DNA of 64,000 nucleotides, from the NCBI RefSeq assembly GCF_001625215.2, contig NC_030386.2:39960796-40024795 (forward strand). The letters run 5' to 3'. A model generated the notes under the pieces. That model saw only the letters and a list, made by a program, of their open reading frames with translations. It searched no databases and was not told where the DNA came from. This document shows positions 34,930 through 46,680 of this stretch, piece after piece (positions within the stretch are counted from its first letter, which is position 1; every line of letters starts with the position of its first letter). The position numbers and the translations under genes were made by a program. This stretch comes from Daucus carota subsp. sativus (taxonomy: Eukaryota; Streptophyta; Magnoliopsida; Apiales; Apiaceae).

Positions 34930-37900
34930 ATGGGTGCAATAAAGCTTGCAATAGGCGATGCAATACTGACTTTCATGTGGGTCTTCCTTGCTTCTACGTT
35001 GGGGACGATAACTTTCATGATCGGCACTTATCTTGGTGTTGAAGGCTTGTTTTTTGATCTGTTTTGTATGGCCTTTCTTGTACTTATTATGTTGTTTCTG
35101 TTTGGATTTCTTGCTGAGGCTTTGGGCGGCGCCAGCTTTAATCCTACTGATTTTGCTGTGTTTTATGCTGCTGGTGTTAGGAATGAGTCCTTGTTCTCTG
35201 CTTCTCTCAGGCTTCCTGCTCAGGTATATGACTCTCTCTCTCTCTCTCCCCCCCCCTCTCTCTCTCTCCCTCCCTCTCCCTCCCCCTCCACCCCCATCCT
35301 CCTCCCTCCCTCTCTCTCCCCCCCCTCTCCCTCCTCCCTCCTCCCTCTCTCTCCTTTTTTATGTATTTTCTTGCTGGGATTTTGATTTAGATCAAGAATG
35401 TTGATTATTTGATACTTGATTGAGGACACTAATTTTATTATGATGTACTATATGATATGTTACTGGTATGATAAGGAAGTTGTGTGTGTTTGTTGCGATG
35501 ATCTAGTGTTTACTAGCTATCTGTTGGGTACTTGGGTCAAGTTTGGAACCAGAATCCAAGTCTTTATGAAGTTAAATACTTAGATCAAGTGTTACTTGCT
35601 ATTTGTTAGTGTTAGGTACTTGGTTCAAGTGTGGAACCGCATCTTCACGACGTTAGGTACTTAGATGAAGTGTTAAACCGGAAACAAAGTCTTTATGATG
35701 ATAAGTGTAAAGCTCTGAGTAAAGATATGACCTTTTACGATGATTAATGCTTTAATGTAATGTAATCTGGTTTAGTTAGATTGAATCTATTACTTAAAGA
35801 CTTGTAAGAGTAAAGTTGTGACCTTTACGATAATTTATATATTGCAAGTTGGTTTAGTTTGGATCTAGTATCATATTAAAGACTAATAAGAGTAAAGTTG
35901 TGACCTTTACAATTATTTATATATCGTAAGTTGGTTTAGTTAGATTGAATCTATTAATCTATGTAAAGCTGGTTAGGTATTTCTTTCAAAAAGATTGGGA
36001 TGCATTCCGGCTTTCAGTATCTTGTAAATGGGGGACCGGTGTCTTTCTACATGGGATATGCCATGTTTAAATATGCTCTGTTGCTCGAGTATCTACATCT
36101 TTATCAACTGGTCCCTTATTTCACTTTTGTAAGTAGTAAGCCAGAAGACTAGCCAGATTATTACTCTCTCACAAACAACTTCAGTAATTAGTACAAAAGC
36201 TATTATCCCTTTTTTTTAAAATAAAGATTCAGGCCTTTTCTCTCATCAACAAAACATACTGGTTGATTGCAGACGCTTAGAACCTCCAGACTCTTGTTAA
36301 CAAGAGAACATGGTGTCCACTAATTTACAATGCCAGGGATACAAAATTATTTATAATTCACATTAAAATGACAAAGTTACCATCTTTATCCTTAAACGTG
36401 TATTTGTTTCTTCGTGTTCTTGTTATTGACTTGAAGTTGCCCGTTTAAGTTGCTTGTAAACATTCACCAAGGCAGCTAATAAGAGTAAAATGATAATTTC
36501 TGATCCTCTCAGGTTGTCTTTCATTATGTCTATGATGACTTCGATATCCTATGAGCTATGAAGTCTGTGGTATTTGTCATTTCTCGTTATATCCCTAATA
36601 TTACATAGTGATTTTGATTGTCAGAACTGAAATTACAACACTACCTGAATTTTAAATTATATATAAAGAAAAGAAACTAATGGATAACTTGATTTCCTTT
36701 ACAGGCAGCCGGAGCTGCTGGCGGCGCATTGGCAATCATGGAGCTGATGCCAGCACAGTATAAGCACATGGTAATGGGGCCTTCTTTGAAAGTTGAACTG
36801 CACACCGGAGCAATTGCTGAGGGGGTGTTGACCTTCGTAATTACCTTTTTCGTACTCTGTATCATCCTCAGGGGTCCTAAAAATGCACTTTTAAAGAATT
36901 GGTTGCTTGCCATGACAACTGTGGTAATAGTTTTCGCCGGTGCCGGTTATACCGGCCCTTCCATGAATCCTGCCATCGTAAGTACCCCATACTATCTTCT
37001 ATTTAAACGTCAATACAGTATCTGGATTTTCTTTACTCGCTTTAGTTGTGTACATTGAGATTTAACGTTTTTAGTGTTTAGTGGTAGCTAATTATGATAG
37101 GTCTGTTTCCAACCTCTAGATAAGAGGGAAATTTTAGTCACTGCATGCTAAATTGCGCCTTTTTCTTTTCTTTTCTGGTTTTTCAGTTCTCTTGGATATC
37201 TCATTCTTACCTTGGTTTTATAAGTACCATTCTGTAGCCTTTACTGAACATTAATTGAGGCCCGCTTCAAATAGACATGGTAAACATCTGGCCACTAGGA
37301 ATTCATGATATAGCCCAAGTTCTCAATACAGCATTGCTTGCTAGTCACGACTCTGACTGTAGTATTTCCTTGAAAATGGGTACCTGCTGCTTTTGTACTT
37401 GCCCTTTAGGTGCAAAAATGAAATATTGGACTTTCTTACGTCTAGATTTGGCATTTGCTTGGATTTTCAAATGCTCCGATTTCTTTCTAAGATGTTTAAG
37501 AATCTGCTAAGTATCCTGTTGAGCAGAAGCCTCTTGATTGAATTAATCTAATGTAACCAATCTCTCTCGCCAAAAAAGTAATTCAACTATTATGTAGAAA
37601 ATGGCTCTGTCAAAAAAGCACCAACTAGATTCTTCAGCCATCATTATTTTGTTGTTCCTCAATCCTCATCGATTTGGTTCTTAAATGTTTTGCTTTTCTT
37701 ACTTTTGCCTTTACGTATTGCCAACTCTAATTTAATTACCACATACTGCGACTACTCACAATTTCCGTTCATGTGTGCAGGCCTTTGGTTGGGCATATGC
37801 AGATAATCGACACAATACATGGGAGCAGTTTTACGTTTACTGGATATGCCCATTTGTTGGGGCCATATTATCAGCTTCGCTTTTTCGTGTTATATTCCCA

Positions 37901-37930
37901 CCCCAAATAGTAAAGAAGAAGAAGGCCTGA
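34930..37930 (+). CDS. SIP1: small basic intrinsic protein aquaporin SIP1, copy 1 (238 aa)
   Basis: Three phase-0 exons, 34930-35223, 36705-36977 and 37781-37930, encode 238 residues, normal for SIP1. SIPs are ER-membrane water channels of the MIP family. The first half-helix motif is FNPTDFA (NPT in place of NPA), typical of SIP1;1. The second is a normal MNPAIAFGWAY. GDAILTFMWVF opens TM1, AEALGGASFNP precedes loop B, and NTWEQFYVYW follows loop E. The C-terminus VKKKKA is basic, as the name implies, and may help ER retention. Right after the exon 1 donor lies a 125-bp C/T-rich microsatellite. A second SIP1 follows 1.15 kb downstream in the same direction with identical intron positions. 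Confidence 0.95.
35229..35354. repeat. C/T-rich microsatellite in SIP1 intron 1
   Basis: CTCTCT, CCCTCC and CCTCCCTC runs start six bases after the 5' splice site and extend about 125 bp. The tract creates long false open frames on both strands. Confidence 0.95.
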
Positions 37931-38981
37931 AAGACGACTCAACATCCATTCATCTTTACTTTTTAGAAACTCATTACCAGATCCTGTAGATTCTAGATAC
38001 TGTATGTTATTGTGTTCTAAAGCAATGAACTTCTTCCAACCAAGTGCCTTAGTTAACTTTCCATTGTAACTTCAAACTAGTCTATAACTTAGTAAGTTGG
38101 TATATTTGCTAAATGAATTATATGTTGTAAAACCCAAATTTGAGAAAGTAATGAGCAAACTTTTTTTTTCTTTATATGAGTTGTAAGTTTATAATCTGAT
38201 TTCACAGACATTGAAAATAATCTCACTCGAAAATTTTAATATTCGATCAACTGTTATCTTGAGGTGGTTTAATATTAATTGATGTTCTTTCATCTGTGCA
38301 TTGGTTTCTTGGTTTGGTTACTCATTACAGTAATACATGAACCTAGCTTTACCCGATGCTCTGACAGAATTTAGTTTTATCTGTGGGTGAGTTTGAAGTA
38401 TAAACTGTTTAGCAGGGACTAGGGAGTTTTGAAAAGTTATAAACACTGTTGTAGCGGTTGATCTTGGTGAGGGATCTGTCCTGATGTCATGCGCCCGCCT
38501 TTCGGTGCATCACGGTGGTAACTTCTTTTGGATATCCAAACATGTCATGCGGAACTGGTATGTGTTAATATGAAAACGTAGTGCACCGCTAAGGTCTGAT
38601 GTAAGCATCCTTACCCTTATGATGCCTGAATATGAAACTCATTGGGAGGTTTAAGATTTCTCAATAAAACGTGTGACGAGATCTTCTAAAAGATGTAAGC
38701 ATATTCTTAACAGAATATCAGATTTCTTGCATAACCTGCATTGCAATAGTTCTGGACTATTTAGCTCAAAGAGAGAAAGAAATCCTGGTCTGGTATATCT
38801 GATTCTTTCATATTGGAAAAAGAAAAGAAAAGAACAGGAATTTCATATTCTGTGATTAATAAGATTCCATATAGATTACACAACAATCCAGATTTGGATA
38901 TAGAATAATTATGAATAATTTCTTGTAGAAAAATATACATAACAGGTGCATTGCATTTGCATAAACAGTTAACTCAAGAAA

Positions 38982-38990
38982 ACGCGCCCA
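38982..38990 (+). promoter_or_regulatory. ACGCGCCCA promoter motif upstream of SIP1 copy 2
   Basis: AGAAAACGCGCCCA mirrors the element before copy 1, 98 bases ahead of this gene's ATG and 6 bases before its TATA box. It is a candidate CGCG box retained after gene duplication. Confidence 0.5.
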
Positions 38991-38995
38991 GGCGA

Positions 38996-39003
38996 TATAT
39001 AAA
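38996..39003 (+). promoter_or_regulatory. TATA box of SIP1 copy 2
   Basis: TATATAAA, followed by ACCACTGTC, sits about 80 bases before the ATG at 39080. Sequence and spacing fit a plant core promoter. Confidence 0.55.
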
Positions 39004-39079
39004 CCACTGTCATTAGTCAGTCATTCATCTCGCCTTCCTTCTCCAGACTCCAAAAAAGATCTTGCTTTCTTAGAGAATC

Positions 39080-40134
39080 ATGGGTGTGATAAAATCAGCA
39101 ATCGGTGATGTTATCATAACTTTTATGTGGGTGTTTTGCGCTTCGACTTTAGGACCAATTACTTCCATCATCAAGACTATGTTTGGAGTAGAAGGCTTAA
39201 TTTTCAACCTCTTTATCACAGTCTGTCTTGTATCAGTTCTGTTATTCATTTTCAATTTCATCGCTGAGGCATTGGGTGGCGCGAGCTTTAACCCCACTCT
39301 GTTTGCAGCCTTTTCCGCTGCTGGAATCCATAAAGAGTCCTTGTTCTCTGTTTCTATCCGCCTTCCTGCTCAGGTATATCTATATATTTCAATTTCCGAC
39401 TTATGGTTGAGTCTTCTGGTATCTATTTGCTTGCCTGGATCTTAAATTTGATTGAAAATTTGTACATTTAACACCACTGAGCACAATTATTCTATCAATT
39501 GATAGACAAACATCACTGCACCATGTATTTGATGTTCTTGTATCTTGAATTCTCGGGTAATTTGATTATCTGAATTTGAAATAGTTAATCAGATACAAGA
39601 AAGAAGCATACAATAACTCGTCAAATGTTCTTTTGTAGGCAGCTGGAGCAGCAGGCGGTGCATTGGCAATCAACGAGCTAATGCCAGTGCAGTATAAGCA
39701 CATGCTAAGAGGGCCTTCTTTGAAAGTCGACATGCACAGTGGAGCGATTGCAGAGGGGGTGCTGACCTTTGCAGTGACCTTTCTCGCGCTCTTTATCATC
39801 CTTAGGGGTCCTAAAAGCTCACTTCTGAAGAATTGGTTGCTTGCCGCGTCAACTGTGATGTTAGTTGTTGCAGGTTCTGGTTATACCGGCCCTTCCATGA
39901 ATCCTGTCAATGTGAGTACCACATACTGATATATTATCTTCTGTCGTGATATTTCCTCTTATTTACTGTATTCACATTTGTTTGCAGGCCTTTGGTTGGG
40001 CATATGTTAACAATCGTCACAATACATGGGAGCATCTGTATGTTTACTGGATTTCTCCCTTTGTCGGGACCATTCTATCAGCCTCGCTGTACGGTCTTAT
40101 TTTCCCACCCCCTGTCAAGCAGAAGAGAGCCTGA
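39080..40134 (+). CDS. SIP1: small basic intrinsic protein aquaporin SIP1, copy 2 (237 aa)
   Basis: Exons 39080-39373, 39639-39911 and 39988-40134 match copy 1 exactly in the sizes of the first two (294 and 273 bases) and in phase. The gene is a tandem duplicate with shorter introns (265 and 76 bases). The first motif is FNPTLFA, as in copy 1. The second reads MNPVNAFGWAY, so NPA has become NPV. The second NPA is normally kept in SIPs (NPT-NPA, NPC-NPA or NPL-NPA in Arabidopsis), so pore properties may differ. The body otherwise aligns throughout, including NTWEHLYVYW, and the tail VKQKRA stays basic. There is no sign of decay: frame, splice sites and promoter are intact. Confidence 0.93.
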
Positions 40135-41743
40135 AGCAGCAGACAGTTTCTAGTATTCACCTGTATGCGGTTCTATACTGCTTTTTCAGATACATTTAAG
40201 TACTTTTTCTGTCTTAAAGTTCAATTTGATAGATTATAGACATATGGTCTTATGCTTAAAGTCATTGAACTAGTCCAGCTACCAGCTACCTGCTACTTCA
40301 ACTTTTCATTAGTATTCTTGTTATTTATCTGCACTGGCTAGCTGCTGCTTTTGCTCAAATGCTGCTGATATGATTTTTTTTCTGAATTATGTGTTATCGG
40401 ATTGATCTGAGACGTTTTCCCCTGATCCTGATCGCCAATGCTTGTGTCATTCCAACAGCGTTCTCAGATCACTCTGAGCATTATTAGTCTGCAATTTTTT
40501 CTTAAAACTTAAATACTACTGTTCGACTTCATTTTTGAATTTATATGAATATCCGACTTGATAACAGATTTCCGCCTAGTTCTTTTCTATTTATCTTGAG
40601 TCTGATTCATAATTCTCCAGAATTTAAATTAACAGGCCTGTTTGAGTGGTTTAAGGGAAAATAACAATAGTTAGAACATGAGAGTTGTCAGCTGTTGTAT
40701 TAGGAGTTTAGGACTCTTCTTGAGATGATGGATCACCAAGAATAACGTGACCATGGGAGGAGCTGACACTAGTCTCCTCCAAGAACACTTCTGTCTTCTG
40801 CTCTAGATCCGACACAACAAGTTTTGTCAAAAACGCCAAGTGATGTTATAATAACGACGTTAATCATACCAAATTCTTGACGATCGATTTTGATTATTTT
40901 ATTATTAACCTTTAGACAAAATTGATTTTAATTAAAAAAAAGAAAAAAACTGATTTTATCAAGAAGTCGAATTCAAATATATATTTTCGGTCTGTTTTTA
41001 GTTGTTTATTTTTGACTTTCAATTATCAAATGATATTTTTTGACCAAAAATCAGGGATGATTATTTTATTATATTAAAATACTGAAAATTATATTTTAAA
41101 ATAAAATTATATATACTTTATAGTAAACATATGTTTTAAATATTTTTATAACTACATGATATATATGAAATTCAGTCGATCAATTTAATAATTGAAATTC
41201 AAAGTTGGACAATTAAATAAAATATTTCGTGAATTTGATCGAAAAATTAACTGGGCATTATCGAATTCAACTCACTATATAAAATAAAATAATCTCGGAT
41301 CGGAGTTAAATCAGTTGTTCGGATCGACTAAAATTCGTTAAAATTACGTAAGAGTATTTTCATTCATACATCAACAAACCAACCGCTCGATTCATCTTTC
41401 AACACACCTCTTGGCTCTTCCCTCCATCTCTCTCTAGAGATATCTCTCTAGATCTCTCTCTCTCTCTGTATCACTTCCTTACTGAAATTGACACACACAA
41501 ACACACACCTCTCAGATCACATTCATTCCATTCAAATCACAAACTCAAGCACACACATTCGAGCTCAACACAAAACCAAACCAAATCTAACAATTTCACA
41601 AATTCGAAGCGCTGGAGTCCGTACAAGACACACAGATACCTACCGCCACCGGCAACGGAAAAATCAGGTACCGATCGCCGTCGGCCGCCGAGCTTCTTGA
41701 AGTCCAGTTCCAATTCCCCGCCGATCAACAATCCGACCGGACG
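40135..41743. other. intergenic, SIP1 3' UTR to apyrase promoter and leader
   Basis: 1.6 kb without a gene. The last 350 bases are rich in TCTCT runs (41410-41467) and CACACA, typical of a plant 5' UTR with a pyrimidine tract. They most likely belong to the apyrase transcript. Confidence 0.5.
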
Positions 41744-44700
41744 ATGAAGCAGCGGAATCGCCAGTCCGACTCCTTCTCCGATCAGATTCACCGGTACCGG
41801 AGCATTATTCTCGTGATTGCGGTGCCGCTTTTGTTAATCTCGTTTGTTTTGTTTGTTATGACCACTCGGTCGGATACGATTGACGATTCGGTGCTTTCGC
41901 ATCGGAAATTTGCGTCTGGAGGTGGCGGGAGTGATAAGAAGTTTGCGGTTATTTTTGATGCCGGTAGTTCGGGGAGTAGAGTTCATGTTTTTTGTTTTGA
42001 TAGGAATTTGGATCTGGTGCCTATTGGAAATGATCTCGAGCTTTTTGAACAGGTAAGATGCTTGATCTCATTGAATGATAGATAGAGTTGAATATGTTTA
42101 TGACAAAGTTTAATTGCTAAATGCATTCTAAGACAATTGATAAAATGGAATTTGGTATAAATTGAGCGTTTGATGTGTATCAGTATGTGGATGGATATAT
42201 ATTTTGCTTTAATATACTGGAATTGAGTAATTAGCTTAGTTATTATGTGATACACTTGAGATTTTGAATTTTTGTAATTGGGTATATAATGTGTAACTAT
42301 GCTAGTACTTATGTGTTTGGTTGGGGAGAATGGAGTGGAGTGGAATATAAGGAGTGAAATAAAGGAAAACAATAGAGGTAGGAGAGAAGATTTGGAAAAA
42401 TAATGAGTGAGCGCAGTGTTTTTATGATGGGATTGAGAAGAAAATGGGTAAGATAGAGAATGGAGCATTTTTTTCGCAATTTGGGGTTTTCACCTCTAGT
42501 TTAGGTTTTATGAATTGGAAAGGGGATTTTTAATCTTTTGCCCATAATATAGAGTATATCTCATTCCTTTCCTTCCAAATTCAATCATGCCAACCAAACA
42601 CAACATTAATATGTTACAATGTGATATCCACTTTAATTTTTCCAGATACAAAATTTTCGATTTTAGTTGTGGTTGGTATGCATTACAAAAAAGGAAAAGT
42701 TAATTGATAAGTCTCTGAATTATTTCGGTTTTATTGTCCAGGTCCCTGAACAAAAGATTCCACATTTTGGGTCCTCTAGCGTTTCAAAATTTTTAGTTTA
42801 AGTTCAACGGGAGGGACCTAAATATTTTTTTTAATAAAGATTTATATCCATTGTGGAAATGATAAATGTATCAAGAATTCTCTGTCTACGATGGAATCCT
42901 AATTTCTCAGATTATTTATAATATATTGTTTCCTTGCTTAGGACTCTTTCTATCTCTCTCGCTTTAAACAAAAGCTCTGAAGATATTTTTGTTATTTGGA
43001 TGATCATTTAGTTATCATATTATTGCTCACTGTCTTATTCTTTGGTTTACCTCATTTTACCTTTCCTGTAGTTGAAACCAGGTTTGAGTGCATTTGCAAA
43101 GGATCCTAAGGCCGCAGCAAATTCTTTACAGCCCCTTCTTGAGAAAGCTGAGGCTGTGGTTCCACAAGAGATTCGTCCCAAGACTGTTGTCAGAGTCGGG
43201 GTGAGTAATGTGTATGGCAATACTTAATAGTAATCATGTGTACTAGTATCTGATTACTACTTGTTGCTTGATACAACTTTGTCAATCTAATATGTTTTCC
43301 AATCGTCACTCAGGCAACTGCAGGTCTTAGGCAATTAGAAGGTGATGCATCAGACAGAATTTTGCAATCAGTAAGTCTGTTATCTATATTTTGTATTAAG
43401 TGGTTCTGATATCGTACTCTATGACGTTCTATAGCCCTGGCTTCATGCTTATTATTGCTTATATTCTTCTGTTAAAGGTTAGAGATTACCTCCAGTATAA
43501 CAGTAAGCTCAAATCAAAGTCTGATTCAGTGACTGTTCTTGACGGAACTCAGGAGGGTGCTTATCAGTGGGTATGTTTGCTTAATTTTAAAATTTGGGCT
43601 ATTGAATGATAAGCTATGCATATTTGTCAAGTTTATCTAATATAAAAAGGGAAAATGATAATTCCTTTGCTAGAATATGATCGATTGGTCTGAACTAAAC
43701 ATAGCATGTATGGGAAATTGGAGGAAAGTTTAGTGTAAATAATGGCTTGAGTCTTCGGAATTACTCATGTTAGCAACATGCTATATGAAGCCAAAGGTCG
43801 GGGATGTAACTTAAGTTTCTTTTTATCTTTAACGCCGAGTTTTTTTTTTTTTGATATTTCTGATAGTTGTTAGTACATTTAATAATTGTGTATAATGGTT
43901 TAAAAAGTTAGGAGGCTACTCTTTAAATCCTTGTAATGTTTCTTGTCTGCTTTTTTAGTCCGTGCATATATTATATGATTATTAAGAGTTCTTATTTTAT
44001 TGTGTAGGTCACTATAAACTATTTACTAGGGCGTTTAGGGAAAACATATGCAGATACTGTTGGAGTAGTTGATCTTGGTGGTGGATCTGTACAAATGGCG
44101 TATGCCATTTCAGAAAATGATGCTGCCAAGGCTCCAAAAGTAACAGAAGGGCAAGACTCTTATGTGAAGGAAATGTATCTCAAGGGAACCAAATACTACC
44201 TTTATGTTCACAGGTTCATCTCTTCTTCTATGATATATAGACCTTGTATTTTTGTTAATGTAGTGTTTTTTTTATCGTGGATGGTTATTTCTTTAAAGTC
44301 TAGTTTACACTATATACTATTTTTCAAGTCATTAGTTTGAATATCAAAAATGCATGAACTATATTTTCAGCTGCCTTCTACGAAATTCTAAGAATACTTC
44401 CCTTGGTATGGTTCCCGAATTTTGTCTACAGTTACTTGCGCTATGGGTTATTGGCAGCTAGAGCTGAGATTTTGCAAATTACTGGCGACTCTGGAAGCCC
44501 ATGCATTGTACCTGACTTTTCAGGTATGTTTGAATTCATAGTTTCCATTAAAGTTAATGTTCTCTCTTGAAAAGTAGTATGGTAATTTCTTTGGCTTATA
44601 CTCTTATGCAAAATTGAAGTCTTATGAACTCATTATTTGTTAAGTGTTTTATAATGCACATGAGACTGGATGAGCATTAACCACCTTTACCTGGGTTCAA

Positions 44701-45585
44701 GAAGAAACATGAACACCTTTTTCATGTAATTTAAAGCTTGTCTATTAGGGACCAAAAGCCTTGTAGCAAAACTAAGAGTGCCTCTTAAATGTGGAAGTGC
44801 TACAAACTTGAGGATCCAATGATTTATATTTAGTCATAGACACATTGTCACATTCTTTTTCATGCTGGTTTAGGATCTTATAAATATGGAGGGACGGTAT
44901 ATAAAGCAGCACATTCTCCTTCTGGTTCGAGCTTGCAAAAATGCAGGGAAGTAGCTACAAAGGCTCTGAAGGTAAACGAGTCAACATGCACCCACATGAA
45001 ATGCACATTTGGTGGGGTATGGAATGGTGGAGGCGGTGATGGACAGAAAAATCTATTTGTTGCATCATTTTTCTTTGACAGGGCTGCTGAGGTATAACTA
45101 ATATTCTTGTTTTAATGCTGAAGACAACTCCTCGCAATTATAAATTCATTATGGTTGCAAAAGTGTGTTTGATCATATTACATGTATTTCTTTACAGGCT
45201 GGTTTTGTCGATCCAAAGAAGCCTGTTGCTAAAGTTCGTCCAGTGGATTTTGAAGATGCTGCCAAGCGTGCATGTCAAACAAACCTAGAGGAAGCCAAGT
45301 CTATATACCCTCGAGTAGAGGCAGATAATCTACCATACTTATGTATGGACCTTGTTTATCAGTTCACATTGCTGGTTGATGGGTTTGGTAAGCTTCTACT
45401 CAATTTAATTTCCTTCACAATGACATCCTATTAGACCATAATTGTAACCAGCTAACCCTGCACCTTTTAAATCAGCCCTTGATCCATGGCAAGAAATTAC
45501 ATTGGTGAAAAAAGTTGAATACCGGAATTCTCAAGTTGAGGCTGCATGGCCACTAGGCAGTGCAATCGAGGTTGTTTCCTCCTGA
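41744..45585 (+). CDS. APY2: apyrase, GDA1/CD39 nucleoside di-/triphosphatase (467 aa)
   Basis: Nine exons: 41744-42052, 43072-43200, 43314-43370, 43478-43570, 44008-44213, 44433-44524, 44874-45091, 45198-45387, 45476-45585 (467 residues; Arabidopsis APY1/APY2 are about 471). Apyrases hydrolyse NTPs and NDPs to NMP. The apyrase-conserved regions are visible in order: [14 protein letters not shown] (ACR1), [13 protein letters not shown] across exons 2-3 (ACR2), [19 protein letters not shown] (ACR3), [14 protein letters not shown] (ACR4) and AWPLGSAIE (ACR5). One N-terminal membrane anchor (about residues 19-41, [20 protein letters not shown]) makes it a type II Golgi/ER or plasma-membrane protein, as for APY1/2, which act in pollen germination, growth and extracellular ATP control. 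Whether it is nearer APY1 or APY2 is not decidable by eye. Confidence 0.94.
42311..42604. mobile_element. candidate MITE in apyrase intron 1
   Basis: GTGTTTGGTTGG at 42311-42322 and its complement CCAACCAAACAC at about 42591-42602 bracket about 290 bp. The inner parts also pair (GGAGAATGGAGTGGAG against CCTTTCCTTCCAAATTC, loosely). Such TGTTTGGTTGG ends are common in plant MITEs. No clear target-site duplication. Confidence 0.5.
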
Positions 45586-46680
45586 TGATTATATTATTCG
45601 CATAGTAAATGAGAGTGGTCCGAGTACATTTGCAGATCAGGAGAGCAGCTAGCCACTGCAATAACACTCTGAAGATCTGCCAGTAATATTCCGTGGTCCT
45701 AGTTTATACTGAAAGAGGAAATCAATTTTTGTTTGTTAATCAATAGAAAATAATGACAAATCATTATTCTATTTATTTTCATTACATTATTAGCTAGCAA
45801 TTGCCAGCTTTAAGATTTTTGAGGGAGAGATTAGAAAGAAATTTATTCATGTACTTTGTCTGTTTCTATTTTTTTTTTTTATTATATGAAGTTACTTGTC
45901 ATCTCAAGACATTGGAATGTACGAATGCAAATATTTTAATGTAATATAAATTTTCATTTCTTTTCCCCCCCTTGCAAAATACAAAGATGTGTGTAACTTT
46001 ACTTGTTTAAATACAAGTGGTTAGAGCAGACGTATTTAATCCTTTACATACTATTTCTTTATCTGGAAAAAATATGATAATATTTTTAATGGATGTATAC
46101 TATTCGTTTGTTTTAGGACTATTAAAATCTACCAAATTCTTACACTATTACAAGAGAAAAAAGAGAGTATAATAATCAATTTCAATGATGAAGTGTGATA
46201 ATGAGGGTGATAGTTTTGTAATTTATCGTCCGTTTATCTCATATATTTGTAACGGGTGTATAATTTGTTAAATTTCTAGATTTCAAATCGGAGAAAAGGT
46301 TTAAAAACAAAAAGCGCCCGGTCTCGACTTTTTTTTTTTTTTTTTTTGACAAATATGACTTATACGAAACATGGACTGACAAGTGACAACTGAGTAAGCT
46401 GCTTTCTTCTGTCTATCATTTTCTTCAAAACTCTCGATTTCCGAAGTAGACTTGACAAGGTTGTTAGCCGTAATATAAGTGACTGATTGAGTTATACCAG
46501 TCAGCTTGTCATTGGTAATATGCTTATAAATATAAAATATCGTTAAGTTTCAATCAGTCATTTTATCAAACACTTCGTGGTCAGAAGTTATATACTTACA
46601 TGTAGCCAGCCCTTGATTGATTAAGCTCGAAATCTGTGATCTTCTTAGTAGTATTTGCTGTTTGAAGTCGAATCTTGATA
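45586..46680. other. intergenic, apyrase 3' UTR to PPR promoter
   Basis: 1.1 kb, AT-rich, with a 20-base T-run near 46329-46347. No gene or clear repeat seen. Confidence 0.5.

Larger units (their letters stand above)
37931..39079. other. spacer between the two SIP1 genes
   Basis: 1.15 kb with no gene. A GC-richer patch near 38455-38525 (CATGCGCCCGCCTTTCGG) stands out, but I cannot assign it. The last 100 bases are the SIP1 copy 2 promoter. Confidence 0.5.

Noticed and set aside
35033-35429. Open frames rich in Pro/Leu/Ser and, on the other strand, Glu/Gly/Arg
   Set aside because: Products of the C/T-rich microsatellite in SIP1 intron 1.
38455-38525. GC-rich patch between the SIP1 genes considered as a small RNA gene
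   Set aside because: No box C/D, box H/ACA or tRNA A/B-box pattern could be made out; left unexplained.
41983-42468. Minus-strand 161-codon frame over apyrase exon 1 and intron 1
   Set aside because: Composition is AT-rich and Ser/His/Ile-biased. It overlaps a confident exon in antisense and an intronic MITE.
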